DNA of 64,000 bases from contig JADJXI010000005.1 of the NCBI GenBank assembly GCA_016715905.1, positions 434,001-498,000 of the forward strand. The letters are read 5' to 3'. This document shows positions 47,469 to 58,380 of this stretch, in pieces. The notes under the pieces are model-generated. The model made no database searches. It had not been told where the DNA came from and saw only the letters and a list, made by a program, of their open reading frames with translations. The stretch's first letter is position 1. The number at the start of each line of letters is the position of its first letter. The translations under genes and the position numbers were made by a program. This stretch comes from Sphingobacteriaceae bacterium. Its GTDB lineage: Bacteria; Bacteroidota; Bacteroidia; B-17B0; Aurantibacillaceae.

Positions 47469-47784
47469 CAGAAGTTCACCTATTAAAAGTGAACATTTGT
47501 TCTTTACTAATTTTGAATTACGCCCGGCGGGGGCCGCTTGTTAATACAATCGAATCGGTTCAAGTCCGTAAATTCAGCAAATCCGATTTCGGATTCAGTT
47601 CTTTGACATATTGAATAAGACACGAGACTCAATAGTTTTTACTATGTAAAAACATTGACAACAGATAGACTTTAGTTGAGAAACTAAATCTATAAAAATT
47701 GAGACAACAATTTTAAAAAAAACCAAGATCTTGAATACGGAGCAAAAGCTGTATTCTCATCTCCAACGCAAGTTGGAGAAAAAA
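47469..47784. other. tRNA-Ala to 23S spacer
   Basis: No gene here. It holds a hairpin GTTCAC..GTGAAC (47474-47494), a tRNA-like remnant (47514-47576), a 7-bp hairpin AATCCGA-TT-TCGGATT (47580-47595), a boxA-like GTTCTTTGAC (47598-47607), the left arm of the 23S processing stem, and a GCAA tetraloop hairpin CTCCAAC-GCAA-GTTGGAG (47761-47778) just before 23S. Confidence 0.5.
47617..47628 (+). other. 23S rRNA processing stem, left arm
   Basis: AAGACACGAGAC is the exact reverse complement of 50706-50717 after 23S; with bulges the pairing extends to CATATTGAA upstream and TTCATATG downstream. Confidence 0.7.
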
Positions 47785-50657
<2,873 letters not shown>

Positions 50658-50705
50658 CAAAATTTGGTTTAGGGTTTCAGTTTATTCTGAAATCCTAAAT
50701 CGAAG

Positions 50706-50717
50706 GTCTCGTGTCTT
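50706..50717 (+). other. 23S rRNA processing stem, right arm
   Basis: GTCTCGTGTCTT pairs exactly with 47617-47628 and so brackets 23S in the precursor. Confidence 0.7.
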
Positions 50718-50784
50718 TTCATATGTTAATTTTATTGAAATTAAGATTTAAGTAAACCTTGTGTTTCTTATTTCTGATCCCTTT

Positions 50785-50894
50785 ATGGCGTCTATTGCGG
50801 CGGGGATCACCTCTTCCCATCCCGAACAGAGAAGTTAAGCCCGCCAGCGCAGATGGTACTTGGTCTAAAGCCCGGGAGAGTATGTCGATGCCAA
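50785..50894 (+). rRNA. rrf: 5S ribosomal RNA
   Basis: About 110 nt. Helix I pairs TGGCGTC (50786-50792) with GATGCCA (50887-50893); the loop-B/C block CACCTCTTCCCATCCCGAAC and AGAAGTTAAGCCCGCCAGCG are the universal 5S core. It lies about 130 bp after 23S and ahead of a strong terminator. Confidence 0.95.
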
Positions 50895-50900
50895 TTTTAA

Positions 50901-50937
50901 AAAGCCTTCGCGATTTATCGTGAAGGCTTTTTTTTTA
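50901..50937 (+). terminator. rrn operon terminator
   Basis: AAAGCCTTCGCGA (50901-50913) pairs with TCGTGAAGGCTTT (50918-50930) around TTTA, with one G-T pair, followed by T through 50936. It ends the rrn transcript 7 bp after 5S. Confidence 0.9.
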
Positions 50938-50964
50938 TTTAAAAGTTTTATTAATTTGCCCAAT

Positions 50965-51984
50965 ATGATAATTGATTTACGCAGTGATACTGTAACTAAA
51001 CCTAGCCAAGCTATGATGGAAGAAATGATGAGTGCTGAATTAGGCGATGATGTTTTTAATGAAGATCCAACCGTAAATAAATTAGAAGAATATAGCGCTG
51101 ATTTGTTTTCCAAGGAAGCTGCACTTTTTTGTCCTAGTGGTACCATGACAAACCAAATTGCCATTAAAGTTCATACGCAACCCGGTGATGAATTAATTTG
51201 TGACGTAAACTCCCATATTTATAACTATGAAGGTGGTGGAATATCTTTTAATTCGGGTGTGCAAGCCAAATTATTGGAAGGAATGGAAGGTAGATTAAAC
51301 GCTTCGCAAATTGAAAACGTTATTAATGGTAGATTTGATTGGCTGACCAGAACTTCATTAGTTTCTTTGGAGAATACAGTAAATAGAGCCGGAGGTAGTT
51401 ATTACACTCTTGAGCTAATAAAACCAATCCGTAAATTATGTAATGAGAAAAAATTAAAATTGCATTTGGATGGCGCCAGAATATTTAACGCCTTAATTGA
51501 AACAAAAGAAAAACCCAAACAAATTGGTGAAAATTTCGATTCAATATCCATTTGCTTGTCCAAAGGTTTAGGAGCGCCCGTAGGTTCATTGTTACTCGGT
51601 TCGAAAGATTTCATTTCAAATGCCAGAAGAGTACGGAAAGTTTTTGGAGGAGGAATGCGGCAGGCAGGGATTCTTGCAGCTGCAGGTTTATTCGCTCTGA
51701 AAAATAATATCCCCAACCTAAAATTTGATCATGCTAATGCTAAGTTAATTGAAGTTGAACTTAAAAAAATAAACTTCATTACTTCAGTGTTACCTGTATA
51801 TACTAATATTTTAATTTTCACTATCGATGAAAAATACATGACTGGCGAAGAGTTTGTGAAAAAGTTAGATTCTAAAAATATAAAAGTTGTTCAATTCGGA
51901 AAGCAAATTATTCGAATGGTAACGCATATGGATTTTAGTGCTTCTCAACTTGATGTATTAAGTAAATCACTTAGATCTATTTAA
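50965..51984 (+). CDS. Low-specificity L-threonine aldolase
   Basis: A 339-residue PLP enzyme that splits threonine (and allo-threonine) to glycine and acetaldehyde. It opens MIIDLRSDTVTKPSQAMMEE, has ALFCPSGTMTNQIA and LHLDGARIFNA (Asp that pairs with the PLP nitrogen), and the PLP-binding Lys in CLSKGLGAPVGSLL (about residue 200). The ATG at 50965 is the start; the in-frame GTG at 50920 lies inside the rrn terminator stem. The kinase gene follows after 21 bp, but a functional link is doubtful. Confidence 0.92.
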   Translation: MIIDLRSDTVTKPSQAMMEEMMSAELGDDVFNEDPTVNKLEEYSADLFSKEAALFCPSGTMTNQIAIKVHTQPGDELICDVNSHIYNYEGGGISFNSGVQAKLLEGMEGRLNASQIENVINGRFDWLTRTSLVSLENTVNRAGGSYYTLELIKPIRKLCNEKKLKLHLDGARIFNALIETKEKPKQIGENFDSISICLSKGLGAPVGSLLLGSKDFISNARRVRKVFGGGMRQAGILAAAGLFALKNNIPNLKFDHANAKLIEVELKKINFITSVLPVYTNILIFTIDEKYMTGEEFVKKLDSKNIKVVQFGKQIIRMVTHMDFSASQLDVLSKSLRSI

Positions 51985-52005
51985 ATTTCCTGTAGTTTTT
52001 AAAAC

Positions 52006-54978
52006 GTGCAATCAAGATTAATAGTTTCCTATTTCCTTTTTCTATTTACGCTTTTAATTAAAGCTCAATCTAATTTAAATATTGCGATTGAAGAAGTTGT
52101 TCTGAAAAAAAAACAGATTAACTGTATTACAAAAGATTATAAAAACAGAATATGGTGTGGAACAAATGATGGAGTATATTGTTATGACGGTTATCAAATA
52201 ATAAGTTTTCGAAATGAAGGAGAAGCGCAATTAATCAGTAATAATTATGTGCAATGTGTTGCGACTAATAAAGATTCATCTATACTGGTTTTTGGCACAA
52301 AAAATTGTATAACCTGGCTCGATGCTAAAAGTATGAAAGTTTACTTTACTTTGGGCTCTAGCGTGAAAAACGGTTTGTCAATTAAGAATTGTGAAAAGCT
52401 AATTTATGTAGGTGGAGACGAATTTTTTGGAATTGCAAATGGTAATATTTTCTCATTACAAATTAATGGAGGAAAAACGAAAATAGATTTCCTTAAAATT
52501 GATGAAAATTCAAAGGATGCTTATTTAAATATTTTCAAAAGTGATTGTAATAAATCCGAAATTCTGGTATATACTAAGAATCTAAAAGTATACTCATTTA
52601 ACAAATTGAGGAAAACCAAAATTTGTATAGAAGATTCATTAAGAGGGGTTACATATGTAAGTTGCAGAGATTCAATTTTTATTTTTGGTACATATCATGG
52701 TTTAATAAATAAAAATAAAACAAACTTAAAAAAAGTTGTTTTGCGCGCAGAGATTAATTTGGTTCAGAAAGATAGAACGGGCAATCTCTATGTGATAGCT
52801 AACAGATCTAAATTATATAAATATCAAGTAGGCTCAACGCCAAATTTAGTATTTGAATTTAGTGAAACAGATTTATCTAACTATAAAAACGTGTTTCAAA
52901 TTATAATAGATAATAATAACTTTTGGATAGCGACATCTAACGGGCTAATAAAACTTAAAAAAACCAATTCGGGATTAAATAAAATAATTTCAGAATCTTC
53001 GGAATCTGGTAAATTTAATTCCGGTGACTTAAGTTCAAGAGGTATGTTTCAATATAATGATACCTGTGTGTTGCTTTGTGGCTATCATTATTTTGCAACA
53101 TACAACCCGATTACCAATACGGTTCGTAGATTAATTTCAAAAGAAGAATCTGATAATTTACATATGTACGCTTTGAGTGTAATAAATGATAGCGTATGGA
53201 TAGCCTGCGAAGGAGTGGGAATTAAATTATTTTCGTTAAGTAAATGGAAATTCTTAAAGAGTAAGCTTAATAATCCAAGTAAAGCGGAGTTTGAAAAATA
53301 CGGTTTAATACGGACGGCTACCAAATTTAAAGACTGGATATATTTTGGTGAATATGGCTTTATTGCTCGTTTAAATTACAAATCACGCTTATTAGAAATT
53401 GATCAAAATTTTAAAATGAATAAACTTTTTGATTCGCGAAACACGATTAGTATTATCAATCATAATGAAGAAGAGTTAATCGTAGTTAATCCGAATGAGG
53501 TGATTATATTCGATTCTTTATTAAGAATTAAAAAGAGATTTAAGCCTGAATTTATTGGACCATCATTAAAGGGATTAATAATTTGCGTGACTAAAGACGA
53601 AAAGTATTTTTGGATTGGAACAAATTCATTAGGGTTATATAAATTAAATCATGATTTTAATGTTATTAAACACTATAATATAAAAAATGGTCTGCCTGAT
53701 AATACAATATACTCATTAGTTGACACAAAAGATAAATTGCTAATTGGGACCAAGAATGGATTAGCGGTATTCAATAAAAAAACTGATAAAATATTTAATT
53801 TTTATAAAGAGGATGGATTGGCTGGAAACGAATTTAACACGAACTCAAATTTAATATTGCGTAATGGAGATGTTTTAATGGGAGGTGTAAATGGTGTGAC
53901 AAGAATAAACCCGAATTTAATTTATCAGGATAGTTCAAACACCAATTATTTCATTAGTAAAATTGTAATGTTAGGAGATAATTTTTTATCCGATAGCATT
54001 ATTTATGGCGATTTAGATAATTTAAAAAGTATTGATTTGCCATATCAAAAAAGATTTATTCAAATTTATTTTGCAGTTAGTAATTGCGATAAAAATAATA
54101 AGTTTGCTTATAAGATAAAAAACATAGATGATAGATGGATAAACTTGGAGAATTCAAATTCTATTACCTTTAATTCACTTTCACCGGGAGAATATCATTT
54201 AGTTATAAGAGCTTGGGATGGTAAAAATATGCAAGTTGGGAAGGATTTGGAAATTGTAATTTCCGCTAAACAAATATTTTACAAAACCCCTTTATTTATA
54301 TTCTCATTTTCAGTATTATTTATCGCGATATTATTAATAGGCGTATTTTTATATTATAGAAATAAAGTAAAAAACCTTAATAAATTAGCTAATCTCCGAT
54401 TAAAAATAGCTAGTGAACTACACGATCAAGTTGGTGGATTAATAAATAAAACAGCCTTACAGGCCGAATTGGTAAATTCTAAAAATCAAATGAAAGATCC
54501 GCAATTAAATCGTATTTCTGTCAATAGTAGAGAAGCGCTAAATAGTATGCGCGACATACTGTGGAATTTGGATCCTAGAAATGATAATACTGAAAGTTTA
54601 ATTGAAAGAATGAAAGAATTTGCCATGAAAATGTTAGGGGATGAATTTGACTATCAAATTAAGTTCAGTAATTTGGAAGATTTGGAATTAACTCATGAAG
54701 TGAGACAAAATTTAAATATGATTTATAGGGAGTCTATAAATAATATTGTGAAGCATGCAGCAGGAAGTAAAGTGGAAATTTCTTTTTCAAGAAAGCAAAA
54801 TCAACTAGCATTAAGAGTTAAAAGTTCTAATCCGCTAAAATCTGAAATTATTTCCTCCGGACAAGGAATGCGGAATATGAAAATGAGAGCAGCAGCAATT
54901 AAAGCTAATTTAATTGTGGAAACGGAGGATGGCGTTGTAATTGACGTAATATTGCCCATAAATCACATGAAAATGTGA
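52006..54978 (+). CDS. Two-component sensor: Reg_prop beta-propeller, Y_Y_Y, HisKA_3 histidine kinase
   Basis: A 990-residue sensor starting at GTG 52006 with a signal peptide (VSYFLFLFTLLIKAQ). Reg_prop blades (e.g. DYKNRIWCGTNDGVYCYDG, KYFWIGTNSLGLYKLN) fill about residues 25-640, then a Y_Y_Y domain (LSPGEYHLVIRAWDG), one membrane helix (TPLFIFSFSVLFIAILLIGV), and a NarL-type kinase: HisKA_3 with the His in SELHDQVGGLIN, ATPase N box RESINNIVKH and G box GQGMRNMKMR. A TAGTTTTT box lies 5 bp before the GTG. Its regulator follows after 34 bp. The blades suggest sensing of a surface or glycan ligand, unlike the LytS kinase of the 5143 gene. Confidence 0.9.
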   Translation: MQSRLIVSYFLFLFTLLIKAQSNLNIAIEEVVLKKKQINCITKDYKNRIWCGTNDGVYCYDGYQIISFRNEGEAQLISNNYVQCVATNKDSSILVFGTKNCITWLDAKSMKVYFTLGSSVKNGLSIKNCEKLIYVGGDEFFGIANGNIFSLQINGGKTKIDFLKIDENSKDAYLNIFKSDCNKSEILVYTKNLKVYSFNKLRKTKICIEDSLRGVTYVSCRDSIFIFGTYHGLINKNKTNLKKVVLRAEINLVQKDRTGNLYVIANRSKLYKYQVGSTPNLVFEFSETDLSNYKNVFQIIIDNNNFWIATSNGLIKLKKTNSGLNKIISESSESGKFNSGDLSSRGMFQYNDTCVLLCGYHYFATYNPITNTVRRLISKEESDNLHMYALSVINDSVWIACEGVGIKLFSLSKWKFLKSKLNNPSKAEFEKYGLIRTATKFKDWIYFGEYGFIARLNYKSRLLEIDQNFKMNKLFDSRNTISIINHNEEELIVVNPNEVIIFDSLLRIKKRFKPEFIGPSLKGLIICVTKDEKYFWIGTNSLGLYKLNHDFNVIKHYNIKNGLPDNTIYSLVDTKDKLLIGTKNGLAVFNKKTDKIFNFYKEDGLAGNEFNTNSNLILRNGDVLMGGVNGVTRINPNLIYQDSSNTNYFISKIVMLGDNFLSDSIIYGDLDNLKSIDLPYQKRFIQIYFAVSNCDKNNKFAYKIKNIDDRWINLENSNSITFNSLSPGEYHLVIRAWDGKNMQVGKDLEIVISAKQIFYKTPLFIFSFSVLFIAILLIGVFLYYRNKVKNLNKLANLRLKIASELHDQVGGLINKTALQAELVNSKNQMKDPQLNRISVNSREALNSMRDILWNLDPRNDNTESLIERMKEFAMKMLGDEFDYQIKFSNLEDLELTHEVRQNLNMIYRESINNIVKHAAGSKVEISFSRKQNQLALRVKSSNPLKSEIISSGQGMRNMKMRAAAIKANLIVETEDGVVIDVILPINHMKM

Positions 54979-54979
54979 T
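54962..54979 (+). promoter_or_regulatory. Inverted-repeat operator before the NarL-type regulator gene
   Basis: ATCACAT-GAAA-ATGTGAT, an 18-bp inverted repeat covering the last codons of the kinase gene. It can be read as two heptamers (TCACATG, AATGTGA) 2 bp apart, the 7-2-7 layout known for NarL-family regulators. Its centre lies about 42 bp before the expected transcription start. Confidence 0.45.
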
Positions 54980-55000
54980 ACAAACAAGTTATAAGAATTT

Positions 55001-55008
55001 TAGATTTG
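55001..55008 (+). promoter_or_regulatory. -7 promoter box of the regulator gene
   Basis: TAGATTTG matches TAnnTTTG exactly, 4 bp before the GTG at 55013, so the message would be leaderless. Confidence 0.4.
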
Positions 55009-55012
55009 TAGA

Positions 55013-55633
55013 GTGATTAGTTTAGCAATTGTTGAAGATGATATCGAAATGAGTAAATCACTTCGTGATTATTTGTTAATTGATAACACTTTATTTACTG
55101 ATATCCGTTTATTTGAAAGTGCAGAAGATATTATTAAAGAAATTAAATTAAATAACTATAAACCGATATTGATATTGCAAGATATCCAATTACCGGGTAT
55201 TAGCGGTCTTGAAGCAATAATTATTTATCGTAAGTATTTGCCGGATACCAAAGTTCTAATGAATAGTGTTTTGCAAGATAGCGAGCATGTTTTTAAAGCC
55301 ATTTGTAATGGAGCACTTGGTTATATTGAAAAAGGATATAGCCTTGAGAAAATAAAAGAAGCTTTAGCGTCGGTAATGAATGGCGGTTCTCCTATGTCAC
55401 CTTCAATTGCTCGGCACGTAATTAATTATTTTAATCCTTCCAAAAAATTTGAAGAAGAATTATCTCCAAAGGAAATTGAAATTGTACAAGGAATTTTAGA
55501 CGGTTTAAGCTATAAAATGATAGCCGAAAGAAATAGCGTTTCAATTGATACCGTGCGTACGCACATTACACGTATTTATCGCAAGCTCCAAATAAATAGC
55601 AAAGGCGAGCTAATCTCTAAGTATTTAAAATAA
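55013..55633 (+). CDS. NarL/LuxR-family response regulator
   Basis: A 206-residue regulator starting at GTG 55013. Receiver domain about residues 1-120: acidic VEDDIEM, phospho-acceptor Asp in LILQDIQLPGISG, conserved Lys in GYIEKGYSLEKI. The C-terminal LuxR helix-turn-helix (about 145-205) shows LSPKEIEIVQGILDGLSYK and VSIDTVRTHITRIYRKL. It is the partner of the HisKA_3 kinase 34 bp upstream. Two near-identical inverted repeats, before this gene and before the LamG cargo gene, suggest that it activates itself and that gene. Confidence 0.92.
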   Translation: MISLAIVEDDIEMSKSLRDYLLIDNTLFTDIRLFESAEDIIKEIKLNNYKPILILQDIQLPGISGLEAIIIYRKYLPDTKVLMNSVLQDSEHVFKAICNGALGYIEKGYSLEKIKEALASVMNGGSPMSPSIARHVINYFNPSKKFEEELSPKEIEIVQGILDGLSYKMIAERNSVSIDTVRTHITRIYRKLQINSKGELISKYLK

Positions 55634-55645
55634 ACTAAGGTAATA

Positions 55646-55703
55646 ATCACATTAAAATGTGACAATTGTTGTTTTAATTATTATCATTGAAAAGTGATAT
55701 TTG
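55646..55703 (+). promoter_or_regulatory. Inverted-repeat operator and promoter of the LamG cargo gene
   Basis: ATCACAT-TAAA-ATGTGAC (55646-55663) is 16/18 identical to the site at 54962. A -7-like GATATTTG (55696-55703, one mismatch) follows; the repeat-to-box distance is 11 bp (one helix turn) longer than at 54962. A degenerate third copy, ATCATTGAAAAGTGAT, is at 55683-55698. Confidence 0.45.
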
Positions 55704-55726
55704 CATTAAATTATAATATAAAAAAT

Positions 55727-58129
55727 ATGAAACTAAAGTTTACTTTTAAAACAATTAAAAACACGGTAAGTGGCTTAGCATTAACTTTGTTTGCGTTTAA
55801 TTCTGTTGGAATAAAGGCTCAAGCAGGTGCTGCTTTACGTTTTGACGGAGCTGATGATCGAGTTAATCTTGGTACAGCCATCACTACATCAATTTCGAAT
55901 ACAAATAAGTTAAGTGTTGAAGCTTGGGTTAGACCAACAAACTTAACGGGTTTAGGCTGTGTAATCGGTAGTTATGGTACCGGTGGAACTGGAATGCAAT
56001 TCTTAATAAGAAGAGGTGGGGCAACTGAATACCAATTCTTTATTGGTAATGGAAATATAGGGAATTTTCTGCAAGTTAATTCTGTGGCGGTACCAACAAT
56101 TAATACATGGCAACACGTAGCTGGCACTTGGGATGGAACTGTAGCATCTGTTTATGTTAATGGTGTGTTTTCAGCATCTGCAACTATATCCTATACATCA
56201 ATGGGTGTATCCACAAATCAAGTTTGGATAGGTAATAATTCAATAAATGAAAATTTCACTGGTGACATCGATGAAGTTAGAGTATGGGGTCGTGTTTTAT
56301 GTCCGGCAGAAATTGCAGCCAATATGAATTATGAATTAGTTGGGCCCCAATTAAATTTGTTAGCTAATTATCAATTTAATCAAGGCATTGCGGGGGGTAC
56401 TAATGGTGGTGTTACAACCTTAACTAATGTGGTTAATTCAACTGCAAATGGAGCATTGACGGGTTTCGCATTAACTGGATTAATATCAAATTGGGTTGCA
56501 CCGGGTGGTGTAACAAGCGGCAGTTTATCGACAGGATATGGAACAGTAACTGTAAATAGTGGAAGTATCAATCCGGGACAAACCTTTACCATGAATCCTA
56601 CAGGAGGTGTGAATTATACATACAGTTCAGGTAGTGCAACAGTTTCTCCAATGGTTCAAACTAATTATGGTGTGTATAGTGATATTGGTGGTTGTATAAA
56701 CACTGCAATTAGTACAGTATCAGTTTCTGCAAACGCTATTGCAGTTGGCGGAGTAAATGATTATGTAAACGCTGGCACTGCAATTACCAGTACTTTAGCT
56801 GCAAGTAATAAATTAACTTTTGAAGCTTGGGTTTATCCTACTTCATTAACTGGAGTGAAAGCTGTTGGTGGAAATCACGGAACTACTGGCAGTGGTTCAA
56901 CTCAATTTTGGATAAGAACTAACAATGCAAGTTTTGACTTTGCAGTTTATGGATTGGTTGGAAATGGTTATGTAAGTGCCGGAACGGCCACCTTAAATAC
57001 ATGGCAGCATGTAGCAGGTACTTATGATGGCACAATGCTAAGGTTGTATGTTAATGGAGTTCAAGTAGGAACTAACGCGTACAATTCCGCTAGTGTAGCG
57101 GCAAGTGGTAAACAAGTATGGTTTGGACAAAATGGATTTAATGAAGAATTTAATGGATCTATTGATGAAGTTCGAATTTGGAACAGAGCATTATGCGCTG
57201 AAGAGATTCAAAATAATATGAATGCTGAGCTTCAAATGCCTCAAACAAACTTAATTGGATATTATAAATTTAATGAGAGTTTCTCCGGAGGAAATAATAC
57301 TACTTTTTCTACGACTATAGATGCTTCAGGATTTAATAGTCCGGCTACTTTCACGAATATAGCCTTAACAGGAACAGTGTCAAACTGGATTTCTCCGGGC
57401 GGCGTTGTAAGTGGATCAAATTCTCCTGTATTTTTACCTTTAGCTATATCAGGTCAATCCTTGTTTTGCGGTACAGGTGGAGGCTCATCAACACTAACGG
57501 CTTCAGGTAACGTAACTACTTATACTTGGGTTGCTGGCCCAACCACAGCTAGTTATGCTGTTAGCCCAACGGTTACCACTACTTATTCTGTATCAGGTAC
57601 TAATAGCGTAGGTTGTTTATCAAATTTGTCAATGATTACAATTACAGTTGCTCCAAATCCTACAGTAACTTCAATGGCTAGTCCTACTGCAATTTGTGTG
57701 GGCGAGAGTTCAACATTAACAGCTAACGGTGCTAATACTTATTCATGGAATACCGGCGCAACTTCTTCAAGTGTGGTTGTGAACCCAACCGCCACTGTTG
57801 TTTATACCGTGATTGGAACAAATACTACGGGTTGCACAAACTCGAACACATTAAGTCTTACCGTAAATTTATGTACTTCCATCAATCAAATTGGAGCAAA
57901 AAATGCGGAAACTAAATTGTATCCTAATCCAACTGTAGGAAGTTTTGTTTTAGAATTGGCTGCAAATACTAATGTTGATATTTATGAAATCACCGGTAAA
58001 GTAATTTATACAAACTTCTTACAAGAAGGAAGTTATAAAATAGATTTATCCGATTTTGCAAATGGAATTTATTTTGTTCAACTCAAACAAGATAATAGTG
58101 TGAAAACACTCAAATTAATAAAAGAGTAA
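55727..58129 (+). CDS. Secreted LamG-domain protein with type A T9SS sorting domain
   Basis: An 800-residue surface protein. I chose ATG 55727 (MKLKFTFKTIKNTVSG..., signal peptide ending IKAQ) over the GTG at 55694. Two concanavalin-like LamG domains (about residues 35-200 and 335-500) share ALRFDGADDRVNLG / INTWQHVAGTWDG / GDIDEVRVWGR-type motifs, and Ig-like stretches rich in Thr/Ser follow. The C-terminal 75 residues are a type A sorting domain (KLYPNPTVGSFVLEL, IYEITGKVIY, ANGIYFVQLKQD). It probably binds glycans outside the cell. The regulator gene just upstream and the palindrome before it suggest it is the target of that kinase system. Confidence 0.9.
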   Translation: MKLKFTFKTIKNTVSGLALTLFAFNSVGIKAQAGAALRFDGADDRVNLGTAITTSISNTNKLSVEAWVRPTNLTGLGCVIGSYGTGGTGMQFLIRRGGATEYQFFIGNGNIGNFLQVNSVAVPTINTWQHVAGTWDGTVASVYVNGVFSASATISYTSMGVSTNQVWIGNNSINENFTGDIDEVRVWGRVLCPAEIAANMNYELVGPQLNLLANYQFNQGIAGGTNGGVTTLTNVVNSTANGALTGFALTGLISNWVAPGGVTSGSLSTGYGTVTVNSGSINPGQTFTMNPTGGVNYTYSSGSATVSPMVQTNYGVYSDIGGCINTAISTVSVSANAIAVGGVNDYVNAGTAITSTLAASNKLTFEAWVYPTSLTGVKAVGGNHGTTGSGSTQFWIRTNNASFDFAVYGLVGNGYVSAGTATLNTWQHVAGTYDGTMLRLYVNGVQVGTNAYNSASVAASGKQVWFGQNGFNEEFNGSIDEVRIWNRALCAEEIQNNMNAELQMPQTNLIGYYKFNESFSGGNNTTFSTTIDASGFNSPATFTNIALTGTVSNWISPGGVVSGSNSPVFLPLAISGQSLFCGTGGGSSTLTASGNVTTYTWVAGPTTASYAVSPTVTTTYSVSGTNSVGCLSNLSMITITVAPNPTVTSMASPTAICVGESSTLTANGANTYSWNTGATSSSVVVNPTATVVYTVIGTNTTGCTNSNTLSLTVNLCTSINQIGAKNAETKLYPNPTVGSFVLELAANTNVDIYEITGKVIYTNFLQEGSYKIDLSDFANGIYFVQLKQDNSVKTLKLIKE

Positions 58130-58150
58130 ATTGTTTCTGATTGGTTTTAA

Positions 58151-58183
58151 AAAATCCCACTTGAAAGAGTGGGATTTTTTTTT
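58151..58183 (+). terminator. Terminator of the LamG cargo gene
   Basis: AAAATCCCACT (58151-58161) pairs with AGTGGGATTTT (58168-58178), followed by five more T. Confidence 0.88.
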
Positions 58184-58324
58184 GTTTCCCTTAATCATTA
58201 GTGATTTGTTCCTGATTGACTCTCACTTTAAGTGAGGCACTTATGATGAAACCTCAATACTTAAGAGTGTAACTATTTGCGAATAAGCGTAAAACGATCG
58301 TTTACACCTCCCCTTTTTACGGTA

Positions 58325-58355
58325 TTGATAAAAAAGACAAATATCTTCAATTTTG
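58325..58355 (+). promoter_or_regulatory. Possible promoter of the TonB-dependent receptor gene
   Basis: TTG (58325-58327), 20-bp spacer, CAATTTTG (58348-58355, one mismatch to TAnnTTTG), 25 bp before the ATG. A separate palindrome CTCACTT-T-AAGTGAG lies further upstream (58222-58236) and could be an operator. Confidence 0.3.
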
Positions 58356-58380
58356 TAATGTTAACTTACAGTCTTTACAT

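Noticed and set aside
50920..50964. GTG start for threonine aldolase 45 bp upstream of the ATG
   Set aside because: It lies within the rrn terminator stem, and the added residues (KAFFLFKSFIN) are not part of the family; ATG 50965 fits the MIIDLRSDTVT opening.
54962..54979. CRP-like site
   Set aside because: The half-sites are in the order TCACA...TGTGA, the reverse of the CRP consensus TGTGA-N6-TCACA; a 7-2-7 NarL-type reading fits better.
58222..58236. CTCACTT-T-AAGTGAG as a further copy of the NarL-type site or of the CCACTTAT repeat
   Set aside because: It shares only TCAC/GTGA with the former and lacks a second copy 21 bp away as in the latter; kept only as a possible separate operator.
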